From positions 3,372,501 to 3,436,500 of the forward strand of contig NC_060898.1 of the NCBI RefSeq assembly GCF_014805685.1: a stretch of DNA of 64,000 nt, in the 5' to 3' direction. Of this stretch, positions 54,639 through 64,000 are shown piece after piece. This stretch comes from Silurus meridionalis. Lineage: Eukaryota > Chordata > Actinopteri > Siluriformes > Siluridae. A program made the position numbers and the translations under genes. How positions within the stretch are numbered: position 1 is the first letter of the stretch; each line of letters begins with the position of its first letter. Below the pieces are notes generated by a model. The model did no database searches, had not been told where the DNA came from, and was given only the letters and a program-made list of their open reading frames with translations.

Positions 54639-57600
54639 AAGTAGGGTAGTAGCACAGCTTGCTAAACATAAAGGTCAGACTTAATCGAATTTGTAAAAGA
54701 CTACCACAAAGCATAGACTGTTTTTTTTAGTTTTTTTTAGACTTGTTTAGCCGTTAAAAGAGCAGTGTATTGATTCCTTTGACAATCAGTATAAAAGTCT
54801 AACATTAATCCACCTTTTCCATGTAGAAAGCACAATGCAGAGACTATTGACATGAAATGATAAAAAAAAAGGACCTTCTGCAGTCATTCATCAGCACTAA
54901 TAAAAGCTTATACTGTACCACAGAGTTGATGAATTGACAAGGCTGATTCATTTCCTATAACAGCAGCTCCGGGTGTAATTCAAGTCACAGACGGATATTA
55001 ATGAGCTCGTTCTAATACATTATCGCTGATTCACAGGGTCTCAGATAGCAGTAAACACTATTTACAAGTCGTGTTATTTAACAAGGAATAACATAGAATG
55101 ATTAATATGTCAGGAAAGGTTTCTGCAGCCATTTATGGAAGGGGTCTCCAGTTTCAAGTCTTTATAGGGGGAAAAAATATAACAAGGTTTTTCAGAAAAG
55201 TCATATACATGATATACATTGTAAAATGTGAAAACCACTGGTAGCGTCAAACATTTAGGATGACCATCTCAGAATGATTCCATGACCTATGTCTGATGAC
55301 TAGCTAATAAAAATGCAACATGGAATGGCGTATTGATCGACAAGACATGCTGCACATGCTAATCATGTTCTATACTAAAGGTACATGCTAATAACAGCAC
55401 ATGCTAATGGCGTTCTATACTAACAGCACATGAGGATGTTTTAAACTAACAGCACATGCTAATGGCATTCTATACTAACACCACATGCTAATCATGTTCT
55501 ATGCTAACAACACATGATAATGATGTTTTACACTAACAACTCATGCTAATCATATTCTATGCTAACAACACATAATCATGATGTTCTACACTGTTAGCGC
55601 TGCTAACATGATTAGCATGTGTTGTTAGTGTAGAATCTACACTAACAACACATGCTAAGCATGTTCTATGCTAACAGGACATGATGATGTTCTATACTAA
55701 CAACACATGATAATGATGTTCTACACTAACAACTCATGCTAATCATGTTCTATGCTAACAGCACATGATCATGATGTTCTACACTGTTAGCGCTGCTAAC
55801 ATGATTAGCATGTGTTGTTAGTGTAGAATCTACACTAACAACACAAGCTAATCATGTTCTATGCTAACAGCACATGATGGTTTTTTAAACTAACAGCAAA
55901 TGCCAATGGCATTCTTCACTAACAACACATGCTAATCATGTTCCATACTGACAGGACATGATAATGATGTTCTACACTAACAACACATGCTTATCATGTT
56001 CAATCAAAACATATTATTTATATCATATTATTTATTCATTTGTCATCATTTATTGTATTAAATGCACCGCTCAGGCATACGCTTGCCCATTTTTCCTGCT
56101 TCTAACACGTCAACTTTGAGGACAAAGTGATCACTTACTGCCTAATATATCCCACCCTCTAAGTTTATGATGTGCTGTTATATATAGGACCCCTGCTTGT
56201 GTTATATTTTGTAGGAAAATAGTATTGATTAATTGCCTTTGCATGTAACCTGGTAACTGCTAGTACATTAGACAGAGTACAGTACTATAGACATTTAGCA
56301 CCCGAGCTGCTGTCATTCCGCGTGTTTCGAAGGTGACACAGCGCCGCGCTGACCCCACCGATCAGTGTGATTTTGCACTAACTGAAGAAAACACTTTTAT
56401 TCAGCACATTTATGCAGTTTGGCCAACACCCAGATAGCAGCTTGTCTCTAAAGCATATTGAGTGTGGTGGGGAATATGCGACGGCGCGAAAGACATAGAA
56501 AGCGTGGAAGCTCAGAGATGATTATTATCTGCAGGGGAGCATCACAGTCTGTGTGACACTGTTTTTTTTTTTTTTTATCGCGCTCAGTGCAGACTTAGGG
56601 CTTACTCATGATCACTGATTCATTCCAGAGGGAGAAGAAAAACCCACAATCACTTCCATGAATAATGCAAATACATGCATGAATACTGAGTAGCTTGATG
56701 TAGAGGGCAGGCCACTTGTTAATCGGGATTAAAATAGAGAACCGGCAAGATTATGGCTGAATATGAATGAAGGAAGGGGGGCTGTTTACTCTGAAACTTT
56801 CGACTGCTACACATCTCAGTGAGCACAGCCAGAGCTTACACATTGCTCTCACATGGAATTAGTAAATTCTCAAATCAGACTAATTAGAAGATTCATTTTT
56901 CTAGAACAACAGATCTGACAGTGCGGCAGCTGCTCCGTTAATATGCTTGTCCTTATATATTATGGTACTGCAATGCTACGGCACATCACATGATCACAAC
57001 ACTGACTACTTTCACCAGATTTACACTGCACTAGTATTCAAGTCACATGGTGGTCTAGTGGTTAGGATGCGGCGCTCTCACCGCTGCGGCCCGGGTTCGA
57101 TCCCTGGTCAGGGAACCAACCCCAGCTACTCTTAGTGCCGGTCCCAACCCCGGATAAATGGGGAGGGTTGCGTTAGGAAGGGCATCCAGCGTAAAAACAT
57201 GTGCTAAATCAAACATGCGGATGATCCGCTGTGGCGACCCCTGATGGGAGAAGCTGAAAGAAAGTTTAGTATTCAAGTCACACCTCAGACAAGCATTTGT
57301 CTTTTTCCCGCTGTTTGTAATCACTGCAGCCTAATTCAGGTCAGGTTCCTGTTACGAGCTCGCATCACTAATCCTAATTTTATCTGTGTTTGTTTCACAT
57401 GCCCTCGTGCTCGTCTCCTCGTTGATAAACAATATCAGGAACTTGTTTTGTGGACGTTACACAACATTACATTCAGCTATAAATTGTGACGTGTTTTAGT
57501 TCAATTTACAAACAATGATTTAGTGCTGTCCTCTGAGTGTTTTAGCATTTCAAGCCAATTCAATGGCTGGATTTATGTGTTTGAAAAAAACCATGTTCAA

Positions 57601-60600
57601 ACTCAGCATCCCAGATTGAGAGGCATTTTAAAAAAAAACCAAATATTGTATAAAAACTGACTAAAAACTGAAATTAATATCCAAAAAAATATTCAAAAAT
57701 GTTCAGAAATGGCCTTGTTAACTGGTTGTACAAAGATAAAATGAATTCCTACTAGCCTAACTGCACCGTCTAACTGACACACTCGAACATATCCTGTTTT
57801 CTACAAATATCTAAATTAAATGTGAAATTTCCCACAGCAGGAGTGTCTCACTGAATCTTTTCCTCAGTTATTATAGACAACATGAGGTACAAAAACTCCT
57901 AATGCCTAATGACATGGAAACTTTAGCAAAGCAAAAATAAAACATCATGAGTTAGTGCCTGAGGCTAGCAGCCAAGAGCTCCTGTAGGCATTTTGAAAAA
58001 GTTTTTTTTTTTACCTTTGGCTGCTTGCGGAGGTTGGGCGAGAGTTTCAGGCTGGTGACGTAGCCTCGGTCATCTCCCACAATGATGATGGGGTACACAG
58101 GGTTAAACTCTATGTGAGTTAGCTTGGTCTTCTTGGAGACCACGGCCTGCTGGCAGATGGCTTCATATTTGTTGATGCTCAGGTCAAACACATGCACCTG
58201 TGGAGAAGGGACGGATTAGCATTGTTTAGACAAAATGAAATGAGAAACCTGAATAAATGACTGGAGGCAGGTGGACAGGATGATAAAGGGCAGCAATTAG
58301 CATCTTAATGAGTTCTGTGATGTGTATAGAAATGCTAAGCGGACCCAGTTGACCTCCATTTTAGGAAATTAAAAATGAAATTGTTGTTTTTTTATTTTGT
58401 AACATTCTGGATCTATGTGTCCTTCTAAAAGGTTTGCTGCAAATCAGTGCTAAGTAAATCCACTGGTAAATCCACAATGATTTGATTAGGCTTAAAAAAA
58501 AAAACCATGCAAATCATATGATAATGCCTTCAGAGTCACCAGATCTCAACTGAACTTTAACGTGAGGTTTAGAGCAACGTGCTGAGATTCAGCAAATATC
58601 AAAACCAGTATTTACAGACCATGCTGACACTGCTGGAATTCTTTCCCCCCATTGTTTCCGAAAGCATTTTTGTAGTCTTCATACTTGATGCTTCATACAC
58701 TATATAGACAAAAGATTGGTATGTACTTTTTGGACATTTTTGGACAGTTTGAGCTACAGGAGCTCATCTGGCCAGCCTTTGCTCCCCACGGGCATCAATA
58801 AGCTTCGGCTGCCTATGACCCTGTCGCCGGTTCACCACTGTTCCTTCCATGGAGCACTTTTGATAGATACTGACCACTGCAGACCGGTGAACATCCTACA
58901 AGAGCTGCAGTTATGGAGATGTTCTGACCCAGTCGTCTAGCCATTACAAAATTGGCCCTTGTAAAACTCACGCATTTTTCTGGCTTCTAACACGTCAACT
59001 TTGAGGACAAAATGTTAAAAAAGCGTCTCATAACAACATCCTTGCACACACACCTCACAGTCATATACAGTCAGAAACACTGCAGGCAGGAAAATAAATG
59101 AAGACTGCATATATATATGAATATACAGTGTATCGGCAGTTTAAAAGCAATTAATAGAGGCAGAATAGGAGAAAGCACCAGGAATGGATTTCGAAGAGAG
59201 AGAACCGTGGCTAATTATGTTGCGAATCGTTTCCAATGGCCATTAGGCCACCCACCTGAGCGAGACAGTCAGTAAAAGTCAGGGGACAGAAGCTGGGAGA
59301 TTGCAGAAGTGTCCGTGGTGAAGTATTAGTCAAGCAGCATGGCTCATAGTTAGTCACAGAGCATTACTAAATGCACTTCTCTATTCTAAGCAGCTGAGGC
59401 AGGGGCGCAGAAACACAAAAATATACACGTAAGGGCTGGAGGAGCCATCTGTATCTGTAGGAGGACCACTGAAAGCACACAGTCACATACTGACCAGCAG
59501 CAGTGCTCTGTTTGAGGAGTCGTGTACTGTAGCAGCTGAGTTTCAGCAATGGTGCTCCGTAAAAACTGATGTACATAAATGGCATTCTAAAGGAACTCTC
59601 GAATTGAGGCTTCAGGAATGAAGCTGTGAAGGTGTCAGTAATGATTTGGTCTTTGTGCCCATATACCACACAGTGGAATTTTCTAGCCTCCAGGAGAGAA
59701 GCAGAACTCTGGAGAGCTGCCAGTCTTACTGAGACTCTGGCACTTACTACTTATTTCCACCCTGTGACTTGCAAGCTCACGCTGGCGCGCAATCCGACTG
59801 GCACTACGAAAGACCCTAGAGCCAGGAACAGCTCTGTGATACACCATGCAAGTCCAATCGAACAGAACGAAGCTCGAATAAACTAAAGCCAACTGGCACT
59901 GCTGGAAACAGTCAAAAACAAGAAACACTCACGGATGCACCATACAAAATGTCCTTCTGTAATGCAGTATCCCATGAGGCGTACATAACAAGAGCACAAA
60001 GCGTTTTTATATAACATGGTTGGCCTCTGCTATGTGACATTAACAGCATCCATTCTGCTGGAAAAGGCTTTCCACTAGCTTCTGAAACATAACTGTTGGC
60101 TTTTTAATTTACTCACGTTCAGTTCACTTCAGTGGAAAATGAAACATGGATCTGAACCAATCTATTACCTTTCCCTTCTTTGCTTTGAGACAAAAATCGC
60201 TTCACAGCTTCTACATAATCATTTTCAAACACCGTGCAATTAACGAGGACATAAATCATCATAAATCAGCGACGCATTTCAAGCGAACTGTATTATTCAG
60301 ATTTTCTGCAATCAGATCTTGCGATGCGTTAGTAACTTCAAGGAACAATGAACAGCTTCTTTTAGTTTCCATGATGTAACGCAAACTTTTTCGCAGACAT
60401 CCGAAAGCATTAAATGTATCAATAAATGGATAAAAAATGTCATTCATTAAAGTTATAATGTTGGGGGAAAAAAAACTGTAAAAGACCATTTTTTCATCAT
60501 AGAATTTGCTGTTATTGTTGTAACTTCAGAAACAGTGTCACCCTGGAATTATTTTTCTACAATGCAAATCCTGTTAGATTTAATATTTAGAAAGATTTTA

Positions 60601-61530
60601 GATGACTTTTTCTATTCACCGCTACACTCTATTGACAAAAGTATTGGGACGCCTGACCTTCCCAGCTGTAAATGGTTCCTTCCCAAACTGTTTTTGCAAA
60701 GCTGAAGGCGCACAATTGCATAGTCTTTAAATGCAGTAGTATGACATTTTCTCTTCACTAGGAACTAGGAGACCCAAACAGGTTCCAGCATGACCATGTG
60801 CACAAAGCATGAAGATCTCCTGCTATAAAGCTCTGAAGATCTCCTGCTATAAAGCTCTGACCCTCAACCTTACTGAACACCTTCGGGATGAATGTGAACG
60901 CTGACTGCACCCCAGGCCTCCTCACCTCACCTAGATAACTACCTGACTTTACTAACACCTATGTGTCTGAATAAGCACAGATCTCCACATGCACACTCCA
61001 ACATCTAGTGAAACATCTTCCCAGAAGAGTGGAGGGAATTTATGACCAGGTGTCTGCAAAGTTTTGGCAATATAGTGTACTACAAAGAGTAGCTACAAAC
61101 TCAAAACCAGTGTTATCCAGGCATTTGTTTTATCTTGTCCATCTCAGATTTGGATTACACAAGAAACCTAGCAAAAGAAATGAGGCAATTATTTTTTATT
61201 TTTTGCATTGCAAGCTCAACAAGCTAGCAGTGCACACCGGTGAAATAGGCAGATTGTCTTCTTGATCGGGCATGTACAGTGGAGCTAAAGCAATTGGACA
61301 TGTCTTCAGCATCAGTTCTGAGGCTAATCGCTAATGTCAGGCAGGTTAATGGTGTCCCTGAATGCTAAAACAAGCAGGCTTTGGTGACTGACTGTGTATG
61401 TGTGTGTGTGTGTGTATGTTTGTGTGTGATGTGCAAGTGATCATGCAGTATTATTAAACACCATGGTGGAAGCCCCATCAACGTAGCTGCTATGCTGTTT
61501 CATTAACACCTACCCTCCCTAAAAGTGTAT

Positions 61531-61579
<49 letters not shown>

Positions 61580-63079
61580 TGCCCTTCACATGATGTGAGT
61601 AGTTTAGACTTCATCATCACAAGCGATTACTCACAACTCGCATCACTGTATTAGAATGACATCAGAATTTTAGTTTACTGCCAAATACTTCAGGATAAAA
61701 ATGTAACAGTCAGCAGAGATCAAATGTATTATAGTAATAAAATACATTACATTACATTATATTTGATTATATTATATTTTTATTTTCTATAGCGCATTTA
61801 ATAATGCGCATTGTCCCATAGCAGCTATACACAAGCCTTATGATTTTTAAACTGGTTGGAAGCGGTTTAAACGTACTACCTGTACTATACAATACTATAC
61901 AATACTACAATCTGTATCGTAGAGATCGACTGATTCATCGGTTTTGTAGATTAATCGGCAACTATAGTTGACTGCTGGAACTATCGGCAAAAATCCATAC
62001 TGATAGTTTTTCCGGGTAGCGTCCGTTGTCCCTTGGAGGGGCTAAGAAGGTCCTCTTTTATTGTGAGTGCGGCCTCTAGAGGCGAATCACTGACACCGAG
62101 TGCTGTTTGTTTAAACAAACAAGACTGTGTGCTGCAGCGCTTTAATATATTTATTATTTTTAATGTATATTATATTATATTATTATATTATAAACCTCTA
62201 CTTTATTGATATCATTGACAGTCTGAACCGAAACTGATACTTGTCTCTAATAACAGTATCTGTTTGCGTAGTGTAGTACAGGTCAACACGTTATCTTCTG
62301 ACTGAAGCGGCTTACCTTTCCATCAGTGGTGACAGCAGCGAAAACAGTGGAGGAGTATGGAGACCAGGCCACGTCACTCACGGCTGTGTTCAGGTTAAAG
62401 GTGAACATCGGGTTCCTGAGAGACAAACAGACAAGCCTTATTTTACCCTATCTGATCAAAACACTTGAGAGTCTAGAAACAGTAAGAGCAGACAGATGTT
62501 TCTTGCATCTTGTATGTGTGTTGTTTAGTGAAGCGTTCCAAGGATTGTGCATTCAATTCAACCCTGTAGTTCTCCAGAATCAAATCCAATTGCTTGTAGT
62601 TGACCAACACTAATAATTAACCGACATAGCCTAATTACTAGTTACATTTACACACCAACCATACGCATATCCATAAGTATGTAAATAGTTTGGTTTCAAT
62701 AGCAATAAAAATGAAAATAAAATGGCGTGATTATAGTAATAATGCTCTTTTAATAGGTTATATATCTGTTGAAATGTAATGCTTAATTGTCTTTATGGTG
62801 CATAACAAAGTAATAAACTTATCTAAATTCATAAATACATTTTAAATTGAATAAAATCGCCACAATAATCACTCTGGCCCATGTCATTTTCTGTTACAGA
62901 CAGACCCGGACCCCTATTAAAGAAAGGAAAGATTACGTGGCCCTCACAGAAAAAAGTTCCCCTGGTCTAGTAGTTAAGTGAAGAAATCTAACAGAAAGCA
63001 TACATACTTACAGCATACAGGTTTGTACTATGAAATGTAAGTTATTCTACTAAGTTTTGCAGAACAACAATTCTGCTAT

Positions 63080-63114
<35 letters not shown>

Positions 63115-63914
63115 TTTTATTTTATTACATTTTTTACTAAAATCGATACCGCTTACTTTCGATAGGTCGATCCAGTTAAATATGCATGCCTACAAAAGCC
63201 TTGTTCAATTATTTAGGATGGCTGTAGGGTGAGATTGTAGAGATATGACCCCTGTTTTCAGCCTTCTTTACTGCACTAGAGCCCTCTGCTGGTGAACTTG
63301 GGTTGCACATACACATGGCTTGGATAATCCAGGCCGGAATAATGCGACTCCGGCATGCATGGTGCACTTTGTCAAAATGACATTGTAATTATAATCATTA
63401 TTTACCCAGGGGTCTCTGGGAATGGCTAACTGATTTGTCAAATCACTGCCTTGACAAGCTAATTATGTTTATTCGAATAACAACTGTAGGAGTTAAAAGC
63501 GTTTAATTCGTGCTTGCTATTTCCGAGGTAACGATAATAGAGTTTGCAAGGATTTATTCAGTGAGGCTATAAAATGGTTCTTGCGTTCGGATTCCATCAA
63601 GTATTTTCCTTACTGTACACCACTTTCCGATTAGCCGGAGGATATTGATTATTATACTCTGCCAGTAATCTCTATACTGATGCACACTTACGATTTATTC
63701 CTCGCATAATGCCTTCTCTGGTTTACGTTCGATGTGATGTTTCTGCAATATGAAGGTGTACATACGTGATCGTGTGGTCCCATATCTTGACAGTCCAATC
63801 CGAGCTACAAGAGATGAACACCTTCGGGTGGAAGTGGTTCCATTTGACGGCATCGACAGACAGGCTGTGTGCGATGTAGGTCTCCAGGAACCGGCTCGAG
63901 TAGGACTTGGAGCA
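49407..63914 (-). CDS. dnai1: dnai1, axonemal dynein intermediate chain 1 (last 4 coding exons)
   Basis: DNAI1 is a WD-repeat intermediate chain that helps dock and assemble outer dynein arms on ciliary axonemes; human loss causes primary ciliary dyskinesia. Seen: four minus-strand exons (63766-63914, 62316-62415, 58015-58197, 49407-49511) with proper splice sites join in frame to 178 residues and TAA. They carry WD-repeat signatures such as [11 protein letters not shown] and the segment [24 protein letters not shown], then [19 protein letters not shown] and an acidic/basic helical tail. These match the C-terminus of vertebrate DNAI1 closely, and DNAI2 does not share this tail. The N-terminal majority lies to the right of the window. 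Confidence 0.95.
50323..50398 (+). repeat. (AT)n then (CA)n compound microsatellite
   Basis: About 58 bp of AT followed by a short CA run, directly next to a fragment of the Tc1-derived family (50395-50545). Confidence 0.95.
50395..50545 (+). mobile_element. Tc1-derived short element, 5' fragment
   Basis: Shows 'ccagccatatgtggttcttcc', 'agaatgtctttgggtgcatt' and 'aggagacccaaacct', the left third of the family. Confidence 0.6.
53696..54009. mobile_element. Non-autonomous element, relative of 9561-9951
   Basis: Begins cagtggtggacaataa and ends near ttaaccaccaatg, with the shared 'gtaattggttattgtactta' and 'ggagcacttttactttt-actggagta' blocks. Confidence 0.55.
54219..54451 (-). mobile_element. 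tRNA-Glu-derived SINE with 17-bp target duplication
   Basis: The insert 54236-54434 is flanked on both sides by the same 17 bases, tatgttaatagctgcta (54219-54235 and 54435-54451). In reverse, 54431-54360 is a 72-nt tRNA-Glu-like head with CTC at the anticodon position, A box and B box (GGGTTCGATCC) intact and one visible acceptor-stem mismatch. After it comes a body and a tail that ends 'gatccgctgtggcgacccct' 'aacgggagaagccgaaag'. Confidence 0.9.
55360..56010 (+). repeat. Degenerate tandem array with two long palindromes
   Basis: Roughly 35-bp units on the theme 'ctaacaacacatgctaatcatgttctat' repeat through 650 bp. A larger unit of 192 bp is present twice and contains an inverted copy of the monomer, giving near-perfect palindromes at 55612-55658 (23-bp arms) and 55800-55856 (28-bp arms, one mismatch). 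Confidence 0.9.
56065..56165 (-). mobile_element. Tc1-like leader fragment
   Basis: Reverse of the 'gttgacgtgttagaagcagg' leader found in the relics at 25.9 and 39.7 kb. Confidence 0.6.
57032..57282 (+). mobile_element. tRNA-Glu-derived SINE with 16-bp target duplication
   Basis: The insert 57048-57266 is flanked by tagtattcaagtcaca at 57032-57047 and 57267-57282. Its head starts tggtggtctagtgg, so it lacks the first four bases of the tRNA; the remaining tRNA-Glu body with CTC is intact. The tail ends 'gatccgctgtggcgacccct' 'gatgggagaagctgaaag'. Confidence 0.92.
58015..58197 (-). CDS. dnai1: dnai1 exon, last WD repeat
   Basis: Minus-strand acceptor ccttctccacag, donor gtaaaa, exactly 61 codons: [20 protein letters not shown] through [20 protein letters not shown] and LRKQPK. 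Phase 0 to 0. The donor abuts a poly-A-like run. Confidence 0.96.
58720..59030 (-). pseudogene. Tc1-like transposase relic
   Basis: In reverse it carries the 'gttgacgtgttagaagccag' leader, 'ggtctgcagtggtcagtatctatcaaaag' ([13 protein letters not shown]) and parts matching the relic at 25.9 kb. Internally deleted. Confidence 0.7.
60625..61077 (+). mobile_element. Tc1-derived short element, complete type copy (453 bp)
   Basis: Begins cactctattgacaaaagtat, ends gttttggcaatatagtg, and is flanked by TA on both sides, as expected of Tc1/mariner. Within it are decayed codons for [14 protein letters not shown] and LPRRVEG stretches, and one internal 27-bp duplication near 60808-60860. Confidence 0.85.
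61533..61576 (+). repeat. (GT)n microsatellite
   Basis: About 44 bp of GT; a shorter, interrupted run lies at 61390-61430. Confidence 0.95.
61918..62150 (-). repeat. Interspersed repeat, 'cggaaaaactat' family, longest copy
   Basis: Reverse match to 11695-11815 and 30052-30185, including gatagtttttccgggtagcg and 'gaggcgaatcactgac'. Confidence 0.6.
62316..62415 (-). CDS. dnai1: dnai1 exon, WD repeat
   Basis: Minus-strand acceptor gtctctcag, donor gtaagc, 100 bp. It encodes [20 protein letters not shown] and then [13 protein letters not shown]. Too short for a standalone long ORF, but both frame and family match are clear. Confidence 0.95.
62416..63765 (-). other. dnai1 intron of 1.35 kb
   Basis: AT-rich, with a (TTTA)n run at 63077-63120. 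Nothing else recognised. Confidence 0.8.
63766..63914 (-). CDS. dnai1: dnai1 exon, WD repeat
   Basis: Minus-strand acceptor gtcgtttgcag, donor gtatgt, 149 bp. It encodes [20 protein letters not shown] through [21 protein letters not shown], a typical WD blade, plus two bases of a Thr codon. Confidence 0.95.
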
Positions 63915-64000
63915 CTGCAAACGACGAACACATGGAACCAGGATTATATATGTTTCGTTCATTTCTATACACACACACTAACACTGAGTCTCACAGATCC

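Larger units (their letters stand above)
49512..58014 (-). other. dnai1 intron of 8.5 kb
   Basis: No coding exon was found. Contents: (AT)n plus (CA)n at 50323-50398, an element fragment at 50395-50545, an element with inverted ends at 53696-54009, two SINEs (54236-54434, 57048-57266), (CA)n at 54596-54636, the palindromic array at 55360-56010 and a Tc1 leader at 56065-56165. 50600-53690 holds nothing I recognise. Confidence 0.7.
58198..62315 (-). other. dnai1 intron of 4.1 kb
   Basis: No exon seen. It contains a Tc1 transposase relic (58720-59030), the complete Tc1-derived element (60625-61077), (GT)n at 61533-61576 and the 'cggaaaaactat' repeat (61918-62150). 59040-60620 holds nothing I recognise. 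Confidence 0.7.

Noticed and set aside
55360..56010. CRISPR-like array
   Set aside because: Units are degenerate and contiguous without unique spacers, in a vertebrate intron.

Overview
This is nuclear DNA from a bony fish, probably a teleost. It has vertebrate genes split by introns, a very high density of dinucleotide and tetranucleotide microsatellites, and many Tc1/mariner relics and tRNA-derived SINEs of the kind common in ostariophysan fishes such as catfish, characins and cyprinids. The family-level guess rests on repeat style only and is tentative.

Three genes are supported. (1) 1-32.2 kb, plus strand: the 3' three quarters of vav2, a Rho/Rac guanine nucleotide exchange factor. Twenty-four coding exons join without a frame break into 689 residues covering DH, PH, C1, SH3, SH2 and SH3 domains and the native stop. 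The exons for the CH domain and acidic region lie upstream of the window. (2) 46.9-48.1 kb, plus strand: enho, the adropin gene, a 68-residue small membrane or secreted protein in one coding exon. (3) 49.4-64 kb, minus strand: the last four coding exons of dnai1, an axonemal outer-arm dynein intermediate chain with WD repeats. The rest of dnai1 lies beyond the right edge.

The enho and dnai1 genes are convergent, with stop codons about 1.9 kb apart. This is the arrangement I recall on human 9p13, so the pair looks like an old linkage block. In human, VAV2 is on 9q34, so the vav2-enho neighbourhood is a different junction.

The space between and within the genes (32.2-46.9 kb and the long introns) is repeat territory. 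It holds at least eleven copies of a short Tc1-derived element that keeps a remnant of the transposase C-terminus, relics of two other Tc1 families, and two tRNA-Glu-derived SINEs with perfect 16-17 bp target-site duplications. It also holds a LINE 3' end sharing the SINE tail, small elements with inverted ends, a 0.55 kb GAAA tract and a palindromic higher-order tandem array at 55.4-56.0 kb. I found no prokaryotic, viral or CRISPR system and no obviously new gene system. The most interesting material is splice-site architecture in vav2 (microexons, tandem NAG acceptors, TG repeats touching acceptors), the small enho gene, the SINE/LINE pair and the palindromic array.
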